A DNA stretch of 64,000 nucleotides, from positions 620,001 through 684,000 of the forward strand of contig NC_013947.1 of the NCBI RefSeq assembly GCF_000024545.1. The letters are read 5' to 3'. A program made the position numbers and the translations under genes. A model generated the notes under the pieces. The model saw only the letters and a program-made list of their open reading frames with translations. It searched no databases and was not told the origin of the DNA. Source of the stretch: Stackebrandtia nassauensis DSM 44728. Lineage in GTDB: Bacteria > Actinomycetota > Actinomycetes > Mycobacteriales > Micromonosporaceae. This document shows positions 39,369-48,132 of the stretch, in pieces. Each line of letters starts with the position of its first letter. Within the stretch, counting starts at the first letter, position 1.

Positions 39369-40580
39369 CTACTGCGGCAAAGGCAATCGCGCCGACAGCA
39401 CCCAGTGCGTCCCGTCCTCGTCGGCCCCGGCGGTGACCTCACCGTGCAGCAGCCGCACCCGCTCGGCGGTGCCCGCGAGCCCCCGCCCGGGCCGGTTCGG
39501 CCGGGCCTTCGGCAGCGGGTTCACCACCCGCACCCCCAGACTCCTGGCCGAGACCTCCACGGTCACCTCGACGGGCTCGCCCGGCGCGTGCCGCAACGCG
39601 TTGGTCACCGCCTCCTGCACCACCCGGTAAGCCTCCCGCGACACCGTGGCGGGGATCGACGTCAGCCCGTGGCCGAGATGGCGCTGCACCGTCGTCCCGG
39701 TCGCGGCGACCCGATCCAGCAGCGGCCCCACATCGGCCAGTGTGTACTTCGGCTCCCGCGTCGCGGCCTCCTGCCGCAGCACGCCCAGGACGTGATCCAG
39801 GTCGTCGAGGGCCTGCCGGGAGGACTCCTCGATGGTGGTCATCGCCTGCCGCGCCGAAGCCGGGTCGGACTCCATCAGCTGGTTGGCCACCGCCGCCTGA
39901 ATCGTCGACGTGGTCAGGGTGTGCCCGATCGAGTCGTGCAGCTCCTGCGCCAACCGGTTGCGGCGCGCCAGATCGTCGGCCCGCTCCTCAACCGCGACAA
40001 GCTTCTCCGCCGCGTAGGGCCCCAGCAGCCGCGGCGCCAGCCACCGCAGCCACGCCGCGGTGGCGGCGGTCAGATAGGCCGCGACCGGCAGCTGCGCCAG
40101 CGCCACCGCGATCGTCCACAGTCCAGCGGTTCCCGCCGCTATCGATATGTCCGCGAACAGATAGGTCACGGTGTCGCCGCCGTTGAGCCACAGCAACGGC
40201 AGCAGCACCGTCGTGAGGGCGAGCATTCCCGTGACCAGCATCAGGGCCCCGCCGGAAACCGCCAGCACCACCAACCACACGGCGGTGCGCAGTCTGGCCG
40301 ACCACAACGGACGGGTACCGGCCTCGGGGATCGCGGTCCCCAGCATTTGATTCGCCAACCACACCCACCCCTGCCGGGTCTGGGCGAACAGCCCCTTCGC
40401 CGCGACCCCGGCCACCAGCACCACCAGGAAGATCGCGGGTTCCGCACGGCGGGGCCAGTTCGGCAGCACCGCCAGCAGCGCGATCACTCCGGCGGGCAGC
40501 CAGCACATCGCGCCCAGCAGCGCGAACACCCAACCGGTATACGTTCGCCGGTCGAGCAGGGGAGCCAAGACTTTCCACAC
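39369..40580 (-). CDS. NarL-family sensor histidine kinase
   Basis: The product has about 403 residues from GTG 40580; no clear ribosome-binding site is visible, so the start is uncertain. Several hydrophobic helices fill the first 190 residues. The phospho-His is in LAQELHDSIGHTLTTSTIQA, the N box is VVQEAVTNALRHA, and the end is a divergent ATPase domain (GRGLAGTAERVRLLHGEV). The G-box region is shorter than usual. Its probable partner is the response regulator at 41578, on the opposite strand beyond the CPBP gene. Confidence 0.87.
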   Translation of the reverse strand: MWKVLAPLLDRRTYTGWVFALLGAMCWLPAGVIALLAVLPNWPRRAEPAIFLVVLVAGVAAKGLFAQTRQGWVWLANQMLGTAIPEAGTRPLWSARLRTAVWLVVLAVSGGALMLVTGMLALTTVLLPLLWLNGGDTVTYLFADISIAAGTAGLWTIAVALAQLPVAAYLTAATAAWLRWLAPRLLGPYAAEKLVAVEERADDLARRNRLAQELHDSIGHTLTTSTIQAAVANQLMESDPASARQAMTTIEESSRQALDDLDHVLGVLRQEAATREPKYTLADVGPLLDRVAATGTTVQRHLGHGLTSIPATVSREAYRVVQEAVTNALRHAPGEPVEVTVEVSARSLGVRVVNPLPKARPNRPGRGLAGTAERVRLLHGEVTAGADEDGTHWVLSARLPLPQ

Positions 40581-40720
40581 GGATGTGAGTGTGCCACCAC
40601 GTCCGCGAGCCCACCTCCCTCTTGGGAGGGGTATCGATTTGGCTCCCGCTAGCCAGGCGCGGTGGTCGGCGAACGGACAGGTTTGCCACAGCTGTCTGTC
40701 ACCCGGAAAGGACCCCACCC

Positions 40721-41581
40721 GTGACAACCCGAGCCAAGGGACTGACCTGGTTCCTCGTCATCAGCTTCGTCGTGACCTGGACGTGGATACTCGCCGCCTA
40801 CTACCTGTTCGACATGTCGCTGGCCGAACCGCTGCCGCAGATCGGTATGGCGTTCACCCCGGCCCTCGCCGCGATCGTGGTCCGCGCCTGGATCACCCGG
40901 GAGGGCTTCGGCGACGCTGGACTGGCGTTCCGCTGGCGGCAGTGCTGGTGGCTGTATCTCGCCGCCTGGCTGGGCCCGCTGGCCTTCGCCGCCGTCGGCG
41001 GGGCCACCGCGGCCCTGCTCGGACTGTGGGAACCGGATCTGTCCGCACTGGACGCGTTCGTCCCCGGCCTGCCGGGCTGGGCCTTCGTCCTCATCCTCAT
41101 GCTCGTGGTGCCACTGCTGACCCCGATCTACTGGGGCGAGGAGTTCGGCTGGACCAGCTACCTGCGGCTGCGGCTGTTCCCCGAACGCCCCATATCCTCC
41201 ACACTGGCCACCGGCCTCATCTGGGCCGTATGGCACTTCCCGCTCGCGTTCACCGACTACGTCGTCTTCGGCAACCTCGCGATCGGCCTGCTGTTGTGGA
41301 CGGTGTCGTTCATGTTCCAGGAGATCATCCTGTCGTGGATGCGACTGCGCGGCGGCAGCATCTGGCCGGTCAGCCTCGCCCACGCGGGCAACAACATGGT
41401 GCTGTTCCTGCTGCTCGGCGAACTGCTGCACGGCGGAAACCTGGGCGTCGTAGCCGTCACCGTCATGGGCACCGTCCCGATGGCGCTCGTGAGCCTCTGG
41501 ATCATCGCCACCGGCCGTCTCAACCACATCCCCACCGAACCCGCCAAGCCGTCCCTCGTGGATGCCAGAATCGCGGCATGA
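40721..41581 (+). CDS. CPBP-family intramembrane metalloprotease
   Basis: The product has 286 residues; the GTG start (VTTRAKGLTWF) has AAAGGA upstream. About seven membrane helices. Active-site motifs are in order: GEEFGWTSYLRLRL (the EE box), AVWHFPL (the second His) and AHAGNNM (the HxxxN box). CPBP/Rce1-type proteases often handle peptides or prenylated proteins, and some give self-immunity to bacteriocins. Its stop overlaps the response-regulator start by ATGA (41578-41581). Confidence 0.88.
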   Translation: MTTRAKGLTWFLVISFVVTWTWILAAYYLFDMSLAEPLPQIGMAFTPALAAIVVRAWITREGFGDAGLAFRWRQCWWLYLAAWLGPLAFAAVGGATAALLGLWEPDLSALDAFVPGLPGWAFVLILMLVVPLLTPIYWGEEFGWTSYLRLRLFPERPISSTLATGLIWAVWHFPLAFTDYVVFGNLAIGLLLWTVSFMFQEIILSWMRLRGGSIWPVSLAHAGNNMVLFLLLGELLHGGNLGVVAVTVMGTVPMALVSLWIIATGRLNHIPTEPAKPSLVDARIAA

Positions 41582-42228
41582 CGATCACGGTGCTGCTGGC
41601 CGACGACGACCCGCTGGCCCGCACGGGCCTGCGCACCCTGGTCTCCGCGCAACCCGACATCGACGTGATCGCCGAGGCCGCCGACGGCACCCAGGTCCTA
41701 CCCCTGGTGCGTCGCCTTCGCCCCGACGTGGTCCTGATGGACGTCCGCATGCCGGACATGGACGGCATCGAAGCCACCCGTCGACTCCGCCGTGACCTGA
41801 CCGAACCACCCAAAGTGGTCGTCATAACCACGTTCGAGAACGACGAATACGTCTTCGACGCCCTCCGCGCGGGAGCCAACGGCTTCGTCCTCAAACGGGC
41901 CCCGGCCACCGAGATCGCCCACGCCATCCGCACCGTGGCCTCGGGGGACGCCCTACTGTTCCCCGAGGCCATCCGGGCCCTGGCCGCCGCCCGTCCCGCC
42001 CCACCGGGCAACCCTCACGGCCCCATCGCCCTCACCGCCCGCGAAGCCGAAGTCCTGCGGCTCATGGCAACCGGACTGTCCAACCAAGACATAGCAACCC
42101 ACCTCACCGTGAGCCTCGAAACCATCAAAACCCACGTAGGCAGCGTCCTCACCAAACTCGGGGCCGCCAACCGAACCCAAGCCGTCATCATCGCCTACGA
42201 ATCCGGCTTCGTAACCCCCGGCGGCTAA
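41578..42228 (+). CDS. NarL/LuxR-type response regulator
   Basis: The product has 216 residues. Receiver domain with ADDD (9-12), phospho-acceptor Asp55 (LMDVRMP) and FVLKRAP; LuxR HTH LTAREAEVLRLMATGLSNQD and SLETIKTHVGSVLTKLG at about 147-205. It is translationally coupled to the CPBP gene. The sensor kinase at 39369-40580 is divergent, so kinase and regulator share the 140-base region 40581-40720 for promoters. Confidence 0.93.
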   Translation: MTITVLLADDDPLARTGLRTLVSAQPDIDVIAEAADGTQVLPLVRRLRPDVVLMDVRMPDMDGIEATRRLRRDLTEPPKVVVITTFENDEYVFDALRAGANGFVLKRAPATEIAHAIRTVASGDALLFPEAIRALAAARPAPPGNPHGPIALTAREAEVLRLMATGLSNQDIATHLTVSLETIKTHVGSVLTKLGAANRTQAVIIAYESGFVTPGG

Positions 42229-42403
42229 CGACAGTGCCGCCGCGTCATACCCCTCATATGCCGAGACGCCGGACCAGCGTGAGTGCGCCAAGGAGATCGG
42301 ACCCGATCCGCTGTCGCTGGCAGTCCGGTCCGAGCGCCGCGTCGGGCCACGACACCCGCTCGCCCGTGTCCACCCGCGCACATCCTGAGCCACCGGCAAA
42401 GTT

Positions 42404-43387
42404 TCACGAGCTCGCCTTACTCTCGTCGGGCTCCGCAGAACCCTCATCGGACACTTCGGACTCCACAGTCCCCGAACCGACCTCAACCTCAACGAGCTTG
42501 CCCGCCCTGGCATCCGCCGAATCCCAATCCACCATCCGCAGGCCCCCCGCCTCACCGGGAACCAACACCCCCCGCTTCCCCTTGACCCGCAACAAGTACA
42601 CGATCGCACCCACGATCATCACCAACGACAACCACTCATTGACCCGCAGCCCAAGGAAGTCGTGGGCCACATCAATCCGCCGCCCCTCAATCCAGAACCG
42701 CCCCACGCCATACCCGAGCACATAAATCGCGAACGCCCGCCCGGCCCCGAACTTGAACCGCTTGTCCAGCCGCCAAATCACCGCCGCCAACCCAAAATTC
42801 CACAGTGACTCATACAAGAAAGCGGGCTCATAAGCCTCAGCCCCACGGAACTCAGGCGGAATATCCCGCTGGTGGGCCGCGTCGATCTCCACACCCCAGG
42901 GAGCATTCGTCGGCAACCCATACAACTCCTGGTTGAACCAATTACAAGGCCGGGCAACAGCCTGCCCCAAGGGCAACCCGATCGCCGCCGCGTCGGCAAC
43001 CATCGAAAACGGCACTTGCCCACGCCGACAAGCGATCCAAACCCCCACGCCCCCCAACACGATCGCCCCGGGAACCCCCAACCCACCTTCCCACACCGCG
43101 AACGCCTTCAACGGCTCCCCATCCGCCCCAAAATAAGCGTCGGGCGAAGTAACAACGTGGTACAGCCGCCCGCCAACGATCCCGAACGGAACAGCCCAAA
43201 CCGCCAAGTCCAACACAAAGAACCGAGGCGCCCCCCGCCTCCGCAACAACGCCTCAACAACCCAACAAGCCGCCACAATCCCCGCCACGATGCACAACGC
43301 ATAAGCCCGAATCGGCACAGCGAGCCCAAACGGCAACGGAATCTCCCAAACGCTCTGCGCCGGGCTGGGAATAAACGCATAGTCCAC
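42404..43387 (-). CDS. lgt: Prolipoprotein diacylglyceryl transferase
   Basis: The product has about 327 residues from GTG 43387 (VDYAFIPSPAQSV). An upstream GTG at 43429 is possible. Seven membrane helices are expected. The Lgt signature is visible as ARPCNWFNQELYGLPT (family GRxxNFxNxELxG), with GGRLYHVV and GYGVGRFWIEGRR. It moves diacylglycerol from phosphatidylglycerol to the lipobox Cys, so it would mature the lipoproteins encoded elsewhere in this window. The C-terminal 50 residues are an acidic tail. Confidence 0.93.
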   Translation of the reverse strand: MDYAFIPSPAQSVWEIPLPFGLAVPIRAYALCIVAGIVAACWVVEALLRRRGAPRFFVLDLAVWAVPFGIVGGRLYHVVTSPDAYFGADGEPLKAFAVWEGGLGVPGAIVLGGVGVWIACRRGQVPFSMVADAAAIGLPLGQAVARPCNWFNQELYGLPTNAPWGVEIDAAHQRDIPPEFRGAEAYEPAFLYESLWNFGLAAVIWRLDKRFKFGAGRAFAIYVLGYGVGRFWIEGRRIDVAHDFLGLRVNEWLSLVMIVGAIVYLLRVKGKRGVLVPGEAGGLRMVDWDSADARAGKLVEVEVGSGTVESEVSDEGSAEPDESKASS

Positions 43388-43491
43388 GGCGACAAACGTT
43401 ACCGAGTCCCCGTGAGCCGCGCTACGCACTGTCGCACTTGGGACAAAACCCTACCGACCATCCCCACCCCACTCGGCCGCCTCGCCGCGTT

Positions 43492-43573
43492 CCCCTGCGG
43501 GGCCCGGCTTCTCACGCCGCTGTCCCTCGTCCCCGTCTCCGGGTCAGTTCCCGGCTGGCTCCCGCCCACCCCG
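43492..43573 (+). repeat. Dispersed repeat, copy A
   Basis: About 82 bases, starting with the palindrome CCCCTGCGGGG, then CGCTGTCCCTCGTCCCC, and ending CGGCTGGCTCCCGCCCACCC. It matches copies B (44538-44619) and C (48977-49059, opposite strand) block by block. Intergenic, between lgt and the toxin-antitoxin pair. Confidence 0.75.
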
Positions 43574-43635
43574 CAAACGCACGGTCTCCAAGGTTTCGGC
43601 GCCCCACAATGCCGGCCGCTTAAGCACGGGCATGT

Positions 43636-43941
43636 TCACAGCTGGATGGACAGACGTCCAACAGTTGCCGTGATTGTCAGCTCACCGCCAATGGCGTGAA
43701 GATATGCGGCCATCGTCTCGGTGTCCAACCGCGTTTTGCCGCTTTCGATTTGGCTTATCCGTCCCTGAGTTACGCCCATAGCCTCGGCTACCTGTGATTG
43801 GGTAAGCCCCTGCGCCTTCCGCAAGCTGGCAAGCTCGTGCCCGCGTTCAGCGTCAATCATTTCCTGCTTGATCGCGTCAATGCGGGCACGCTGCTCCGTG
43901 GAAATTCCAGAAGTCAGTTCGGACATGTCCCGAAGTTCCAT
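43636..43941 (-). CDS. XRE-type antitoxin (HigA-like)
   Basis: The product has 101 residues; a start at residue 6 (MSELTSG) is also possible. The HTH is clear: LASLRKAQGLTQSQVAEAMG then VTQGRISQIESGKTRLDTET (about 38-77). The C-terminal IGGELTITATVG is typical of HigA2-type antitoxins. Its start overlaps the toxin stop by one base (TAATG), giving a toxin-first pair, the HigBA order. It should bind the palindrome upstream of the toxin gene. Confidence 0.88.
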   Translation of the reverse strand: MELRDMSELTSGISTEQRARIDAIKQEMIDAERGHELASLRKAQGLTQSQVAEAMGVTQGRISQIESGKTRLDTETMAAYLHAIGGELTITATVGRLSIQL

Positions 43942-44324
43942 TACTCCTCCTCCGCATTTAGTGCGTCAAGGTACGCGGCGTACCGGGCGTCCGCTTCCTT
44001 GACGGCCTTGTCATACCAAACTGTCCATTGACGCTGACCAGCCTTGTTGCCTGCGACCAAAAAGATAGCGCGACGTTCAGGGTCAAACGCGAACAACAGC
44101 CGAATACTGACACGCGAGCCGTTCCGTGCGCGAAGTTCTCGCATATGTCGATACGCGCTGCCCTCGATTGCGCCCACCGTCGGCCTCCGCAGGGCCGGCC
44201 CGTGCTCTTGGAGTCGCTCCAAGGCCGCGATCACGTGCTCAAAGCTGTCAGGGTCCTCCTTCTGCAACTGCTGAATCCACTCGATGACGTCCTTGAAAAA
44301 GCGGAGTTGATAGTTACCGGCCAC
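43941..44324 (-). CDS. RelE/HigB-family toxin
   Basis: The product has 127 residues. Family signs are FKDVIEWIQQL, a PALRRPTVGAIEGSAYRHMR core, ELRAR...SRVSIRLLFAFDPERRAIFLVAGNK and a C-terminal helix (the Gp49/HigB-like group). Such toxins cleave mRNA on the ribosome. The Arg/Lys-rich strand region matches the catalytic face, but individual residues cannot be assigned with confidence. It is coupled to its antitoxin. Confidence 0.87.
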   Translation of the reverse strand: MAGNYQLRFFKDVIEWIQQLQKEDPDSFEHVIAALERLQEHGPALRRPTVGAIEGSAYRHMRELRARNGSRVSIRLLFAFDPERRAIFLVAGNKAGQRQWTVWYDKAVKEADARYAAYLDALNAEEE

Positions 44325-44332
44325 GCCGATAA

Positions 44333-44354
44333 ATTAGCACTAGCTAATACTAGC
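44333..44354. promoter_or_regulatory. Toxin-antitoxin operator
   Basis: ATTAGC (44333-44338) and GCTAAT (44343-44348) form an inverted repeat, and ACTAGC occurs twice (44339-44344, 44349-44354). It starts 9 bases upstream of the toxin start in an AT-rich patch. This fits autoregulation by the antitoxin complex. Confidence 0.6.
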
Positions 44355-44537
44355 GCACGCACTGACGTGACTGCAACATCACATTAAGTGGCCTTGGGGG
44401 TGGTGTATGCCTTACTCGCACACCGCCGCGGTGGTCTCCTTGTGAGGCCTGAGTCCCAGGGGTGCGGTCACCAGAACCCCAGTATCTGGCTCCCGCCCGC
44501 TCCGCTGTGGGGCGGTCATGCAGACAATGCCCCGTGC

Positions 44538-44619
44538 CCCCTGCGGGGCCCGGGTTCACAAGACGCTGTTCTTCGTCCCCCGCCTATGAGCCGGTTCTCG
44601 GCTGGCTCCCACCCACCCC
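44538..44619 (+). repeat. Dispersed repeat, copy B
   Basis: Begins CCCCTGCGGGGCCCGG, continues CGCTGTTCTTCGTCCCCCGC and ends CGGCTGGCTCCCACCCACCC. Closest to copy C in its CCGCCTAT middle. The 340-base gap 44325-44665 otherwise holds the toxin-antitoxin operator and no gene; a partial extra match (GGCTCCCGCCCGCTCC) lies near 44488. Confidence 0.75.
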
Positions 44620-44665
44620 AAACGTTGGGGGCAACGGTTCGCTAGGGCGGGCCTGTTTTGGTGGG

Positions 44666-45133
44666 TTACACGGACTCGGTTGATGGTGGCTCCCAAGATT
44701 GGATGACGCAGTGCTCCAGGGTGTGGGTACGAAGGGTTTCCAGAGCCCTGTCCGAGACGACGAGGTGGGCCTTGGCGGTCTGTCCAAAGTCGTCGTGCCC
44801 AGGACGACCGGTTATCTGTAGCCACTTCAACTGGGGCGTTTCGGCGTCGTCGCCCATCAGCTCGTATGCTTCCTCGCTCATGGTGACTTCCATGTCTGCC
44901 AAAGCGAACCCCGTCAACTCAGCGTCGGTCAGCTTGTCCGCCAGCGCGGTAGTCACCGCGAAACACGGGAAGCTTTCCAACAGTTCATCGCCCAGCCAGT
45001 CGGTGATTGACAGATGGAACACGCTCACGCGTGGTGGGTGAACGCTGGTGTCAAGATCTATGTTGTCGCCGAACTCGCCCGGGACTTCCGGCTTGAGCAA
45101 GTGATACATCATGTGGGCGTCTACTTTCTTCAT
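44666..45133 (-). CDS. Candidate immunity protein for the adjacent HNH toxin
   Basis: The product has 155 residues from MKKVDAH; starts at 45157 or 45112 (MMYHLLKPEVPGEFG) are also possible. It is an acidic single-domain protein with the phrases LKPEVPGEFG, WLGDELLESFP, WLQITGRPGHDDFG and LVVSDRALETL, which I associate with actinobacterial Imm11-like/hypothetical immunity proteins. It lies 51 bases downstream of the toxin gene on the same strand, the expected position. No enzyme motif is seen. Confidence 0.6.
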   Translation of the reverse strand: MKKVDAHMMYHLLKPEVPGEFGDNIDLDTSVHPPRVSVFHLSITDWLGDELLESFPCFAVTTALADKLTDAELTGFALADMEVTMSEEAYELMGDDAETPQLKWLQITGRPGHDDFGQTAKAHLVVSDRALETLRTHTLEHCVIQSWEPPSTESV

Positions 45134-45184
45134 CTGATGGTGGTGGAACGCGACCATACCGGCGTGTGGTGGCTGAACCGGGCA

Positions 45185-46159
45185 CTATCGAATTGGCGGG
45201 TTGAACTGGTGACCATATTCGTTGTCGACCTTTGTGGCGTGGTCCAGTAGCTGCTGCTTCGTGGGGCTCGGGTTGTCTCGGTAGAACTCGTTCCAGCTCA
45301 TGCGAATGGCACTGAGGTGAACACGGTTGTTAGTCTCGCCTTTGGGGATGCCTCGCAGATTTTCGTAGGAGTGCATCTCGCTTTCGGTTACGGCTCCTTG
45401 ATAGAGCTTCAGGGTTTTCTGTTCCACGGCATGATGGACAACCACCTTGCCTTCGGTGTCCGGGTGTTTGTCGAAAAACGTCTTCTTGTAATTCCGCGAC
45501 GTCGAGGTTCCGAATGTTGCACGGCCGTCGGCGGCGGGGTGAGGTTTTGAAACCTGAGTACGGCCGCGGCTTGACGATACGGTGGCCTGTGGTGTTGACA
45601 TTGGAGTGGGGTTCGCGCGTGGTTGGCTGGCTTCAGAGCTTAAACCCTCAAGCTCCTGAGCCTCAGTTTCCAGGCGCTTCTGATACCCGTTGACCGCGTT
45701 GATGGCGGTTTGTGCGCCTTGCCGTGCTCCGTCGATCGTGGATGATGCGTCATGGCAGAGATTGACGATTCCCTCGGTACCTGCCAGTTGCGCCTGTTCC
45801 ATGGCGCCTTTGACGCTCTCGCCCGAGGTATCGATGCTGATCTTTGTTGTGCCCAGCGTGGACACGGTGGTGCCGAGTATGGCGATGACGTCGGGAATGG
45901 GCGCGGTGTCGGGCACCTTGTCCAGAGTTTCCGCCGCCTTGTCAGTCTCACCTCGTGCCGAGGCCAGCTGTTCCAACGCTTCCCGCAGTTTCTCGAGCGC
46001 CAAATCCAACGCTTGTGCGGTCGCCGCGACACCTAGTTGTTCGAGCCGAGACTTCTTGTCGTCCGTGCTGGAATACGCCTGTTGAGTTATCGCTACGGCG
46101 TCGTTGATCGTGCTGCGAGCCTGGTGTAGCTGAGTCTTTACCGTGTCGAACTCTGACAT
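45185..46159 (-). CDS. Polymorphic toxin with C-terminal HNH/Endo VII-type nuclease
   Basis: The product has 324 residues. The start MSEFDTVKTQLHQA has GAGGAC upstream. The N-terminal 175 residues are helical coiled coil (a packing or export module). Residues about 178-225 form a Ser/Pro/Thr-rich linker. The C-terminal 95 residues hold VHHAVEQ (His242-His243), ENLRGIPK (266-273), and HLSAIR (281-286) with WNEFYR, the pattern of 'xHH' HNH/Endonuclease VII-fold toxin domains. It should cut nucleic acid in competitors or on induction. No signal peptide is visible. Confidence 0.72.
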   Translation of the reverse strand: MSEFDTVKTQLHQARSTINDAVAITQQAYSSTDDKKSRLEQLGVAATAQALDLALEKLREALEQLASARGETDKAAETLDKVPDTAPIPDVIAILGTTVSTLGTTKISIDTSGESVKGAMEQAQLAGTEGIVNLCHDASSTIDGARQGAQTAINAVNGYQKRLETEAQELEGLSSEASQPRANPTPMSTPQATVSSSRGRTQVSKPHPAADGRATFGTSTSRNYKKTFFDKHPDTEGKVVVHHAVEQKTLKLYQGAVTESEMHSYENLRGIPKGETNNRVHLSAIRMSWNEFYRDNPSPTKQQLLDHATKVDNEYGHQFNPPIR

Positions 46160-46294
46160 AGAGGTGTCCTCGTCCGCCGATGGAGGTTTCCGGGGTTGAT
46201 GCGCAGAGTAGTGGAGCGTTGCGACACCAGTCACGACCGTCTAAGCGAGGCAGGACCCTGAAACCGACCCGCCGCGCTGTAGGGAAGCGGTTCG

Positions 46295-46513
46295 CTAGGC
46301 GTTGGCTTTGACGGTGCGGAGGAGGGCGGTCCAGTCGGAGCGGGTGATGGTGAGGGGGGTGACGGTGGGGTGCTTGGAGTCGCGGACGGCTATGCCGTGA
46401 TGAGGGCGGGCCCCGACTTCGACACAGTTACCGCCATTGCTGGGGCTTCGTGAACTCTTGCGCCACGCAATGGCAGCGCGTGTCGTGGCGTCGAGAGTTC
46501 GCAGTACTGGCAT
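46295..46513 (-). CDS. DUF397 protein
   Basis: The product has 72 residues. AWRKSSRSPSNGGNCVEVG and IAVRDSKHP are the DUF397 signature, and the end ITRSDWTALLRTVK is typical. DUF397 proteins pair with XRE/DUF5753 regulators, as here, where the regulator gene ends 6 bases upstream. They may act as small antagonists or partners in development-related control. Confidence 0.92.
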   Translation of the reverse strand: MPVLRTLDATTRAAIAWRKSSRSPSNGGNCVEVGARPHHGIAVRDSKHPTVTPLTITRSDWTALLRTVKANA

Positions 46514-46519
46514 GGCGGA

Positions 46520-47377
46520 CTAGATCTCCTTGGCAATGGATTTGATCTTGCGCATCGTCGCGTCTCGGGTAAGTGCCTGGCTCTCCATTTGAGCGTACAT
46601 TCGCTCGATCCGATCCATCTCTTCGTCATCCATGTGGCATACGAGGCCAGAGACGTTCTCTGTGTACCCAACCGTGGGGTAGGGGGTGGGCATCTGGTAC
46701 TTCGCGAGACCCGTGCCGACACTCCCAAGTCCGTGTATCCAGGTTCCCAATGGAAGGAGCCGCAAGTCAATGTTCGGGTTATCGGCTTGAGCAATCAGAT
46801 GGTCAAGCTGAACTCTCATGACTTTACGGTCACCAACACGATGGTAAAGGGCAGCTTCGTGAAGTATCGAAGTGACTTGCGGCGCTTGATTTCTCGTGAG
46901 GATCCGCTGGCGAGCGATGCGCAGTTCTGTGAGACGACGGACGGCAAGCTTGTCGTCCAGGCTCGGGTCGTCATTGATGAGCGCGTGGGCATAGTCGGGC
47001 GTTTGGAACAAGCCGTGAATCAAGACGACGTCTACGAGAGAAATCGCCGTGGCCCGTTCTTCTACCCATAGAAAGTCAGCGAACTCAGCCGTGAGAAACG
47101 TCTTGAACGGATCCCACCAACCATGGTTCGCGACATCATCGCAGAGTTCGAGGATCTCGTTGCGTTGGTCGAAGTCGTTGAGTCCATAGTGGTCAATCAG
47201 TCCGAGAAGAAGATTGCTTCGAATTGGGGAGGCGCCACTCTCGAAGCGGGACAACGATGCTGGGTCGCGGTGGATCGCGTCTGCCGCGTCTGCGAGCGTT
47301 AGGCCCGCTGCAAGGCGTAGCTTTCGCAACTTCGATCCAAGCCACCGTGCTCTCAAGGATCGACTCGTCCGCGCCAT
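46520..47377 (-). CDS. XRE-family regulator with DUF5753 domain
   Basis: The product has 285 residues. The start MARTSRSLRARWLG has GGAGG 5 bases upstream. The HTH (about 10-65) reads LGSKLRKLRLAAGLTLADAA and HRDPASLSRFESG. The C-terminal DUF5753 region (about 95-280) includes LIHGLFQTPDYAHALI and RQRILTRNQAP. It belongs to the large actinomycete XRE-DUF397 two-gene family and is divergent from three small unknown genes. Confidence 0.92.
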   Translation of the reverse strand: MARTSRSLRARWLGSKLRKLRLAAGLTLADAADAIHRDPASLSRFESGASPIRSNLLLGLIDHYGLNDFDQRNEILELCDDVANHGWWDPFKTFLTAEFADFLWVEERATAISLVDVVLIHGLFQTPDYAHALINDDPSLDDKLAVRRLTELRIARQRILTRNQAPQVTSILHEAALYHRVGDRKVMRVQLDHLIAQADNPNIDLRLLPLGTWIHGLGSVGTGLAKYQMPTPYPTVGYTENVSGLVCHMDDEEMDRIERMYAQMESQALTRDATMRKIKSIAKEI

Positions 47378-47496
47378 GTGTCCTCCAGGTTTTGCAAGTT
47401 GCAGATGATCTGTCATCTGACGCCTTTGTGTCAAAGACGCATTTTTTGAAGCTTGTGCACGAGCGTAGCTCATGTGATGGTGGGAGTGGACAAGCG

Positions 47497-47514
47497 AGTG
47501 ATCGAAAGATCACT
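47497..47514 (+). other. GAAA-tetraloop hairpin in the leader of the next gene
   Basis: AGTGATC-GAAA-GATCACT is a perfect 7-bp stem with a stable GNRA loop, 33 bases upstream of the start at 47548. It may be an RNA stabiliser or an operator palindrome in the XRE divergent region. Confidence 0.4.
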
Positions 47515-47547
47515 GCAACAGATGCTCCGAGTCTGAGGGGATTACTG

Positions 47548-47895
47548 ATGATGGAAAAGCAAGCATTCGAAATGCCCGTGTTTGGCGGGGATCTGGTGCG
47601 GACACAGCGCCGACGCTTCACAACGCCGGACGGCACCAACGCGGGCTGGCTCATCGTCAACGCTGCTGACCAGTTCACCGAGATCTTCGACGACGTGGCC
47701 GCAGCGCTCGCCTCCGCGACCGACTTGAGCCTCGATGCGCTGGCCGTCCACGACGATCTCCGTGCGTCGCTGCCACACCAACTCCGCCGTGTCCCCGGAG
47801 CTTGCTGTCCTGTCCCGGGCTGCACGCACCACCACGGCGACCTCGGCGACAACTCCGACGATCCGCCGCAGCACGCGGTTCCGCAGCAACGGTAA
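47548..47895 (+). CDS. Unknown small protein
   Basis: The product has 115 residues. The first of two adjacent ATGs is chosen because GAGGGG lies 7 bases upstream. The N-terminal 70 residues look folded (TTPDGTNAGWLIVNAADQFT, then a helix). The C-terminus has a CCPVPGCTHHHGD cluster that could bind a metal. It is the first of three small plus-strand genes beside the XRE-DUF397 pair. No family is recognised. Confidence 0.5.
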   Translation: MMEKQAFEMPVFGGDLVRTQRRRFTTPDGTNAGWLIVNAADQFTEIFDDVAAALASATDLSLDALAVHDDLRASLPHQLRRVPGACCPVPGCTHHHGDLGDNSDDPPQHAVPQQR

Positions 47896-48132
47896 CCAGC
47901 ACCGGCTGACTAATGCGTCCATTGTCTTTATCCATCGGTCGCGTCTCCCGTGAGGACGTACGCGGCTGGCGGGGTGGGTGGGCTCGGATCGGGAAGCCAC
48001 GTGTAGTACCACGCGCCGACGAAGCGCCAGCCTCCCTGCTGTTCGTCGGCAGCTTCTCGCCACCCACCCCGCGCACTCAACACTGCACGTCCGTCCACAA
48101 GCCTTCTGCCGTACCAGAAAGCGAGTACCGCC

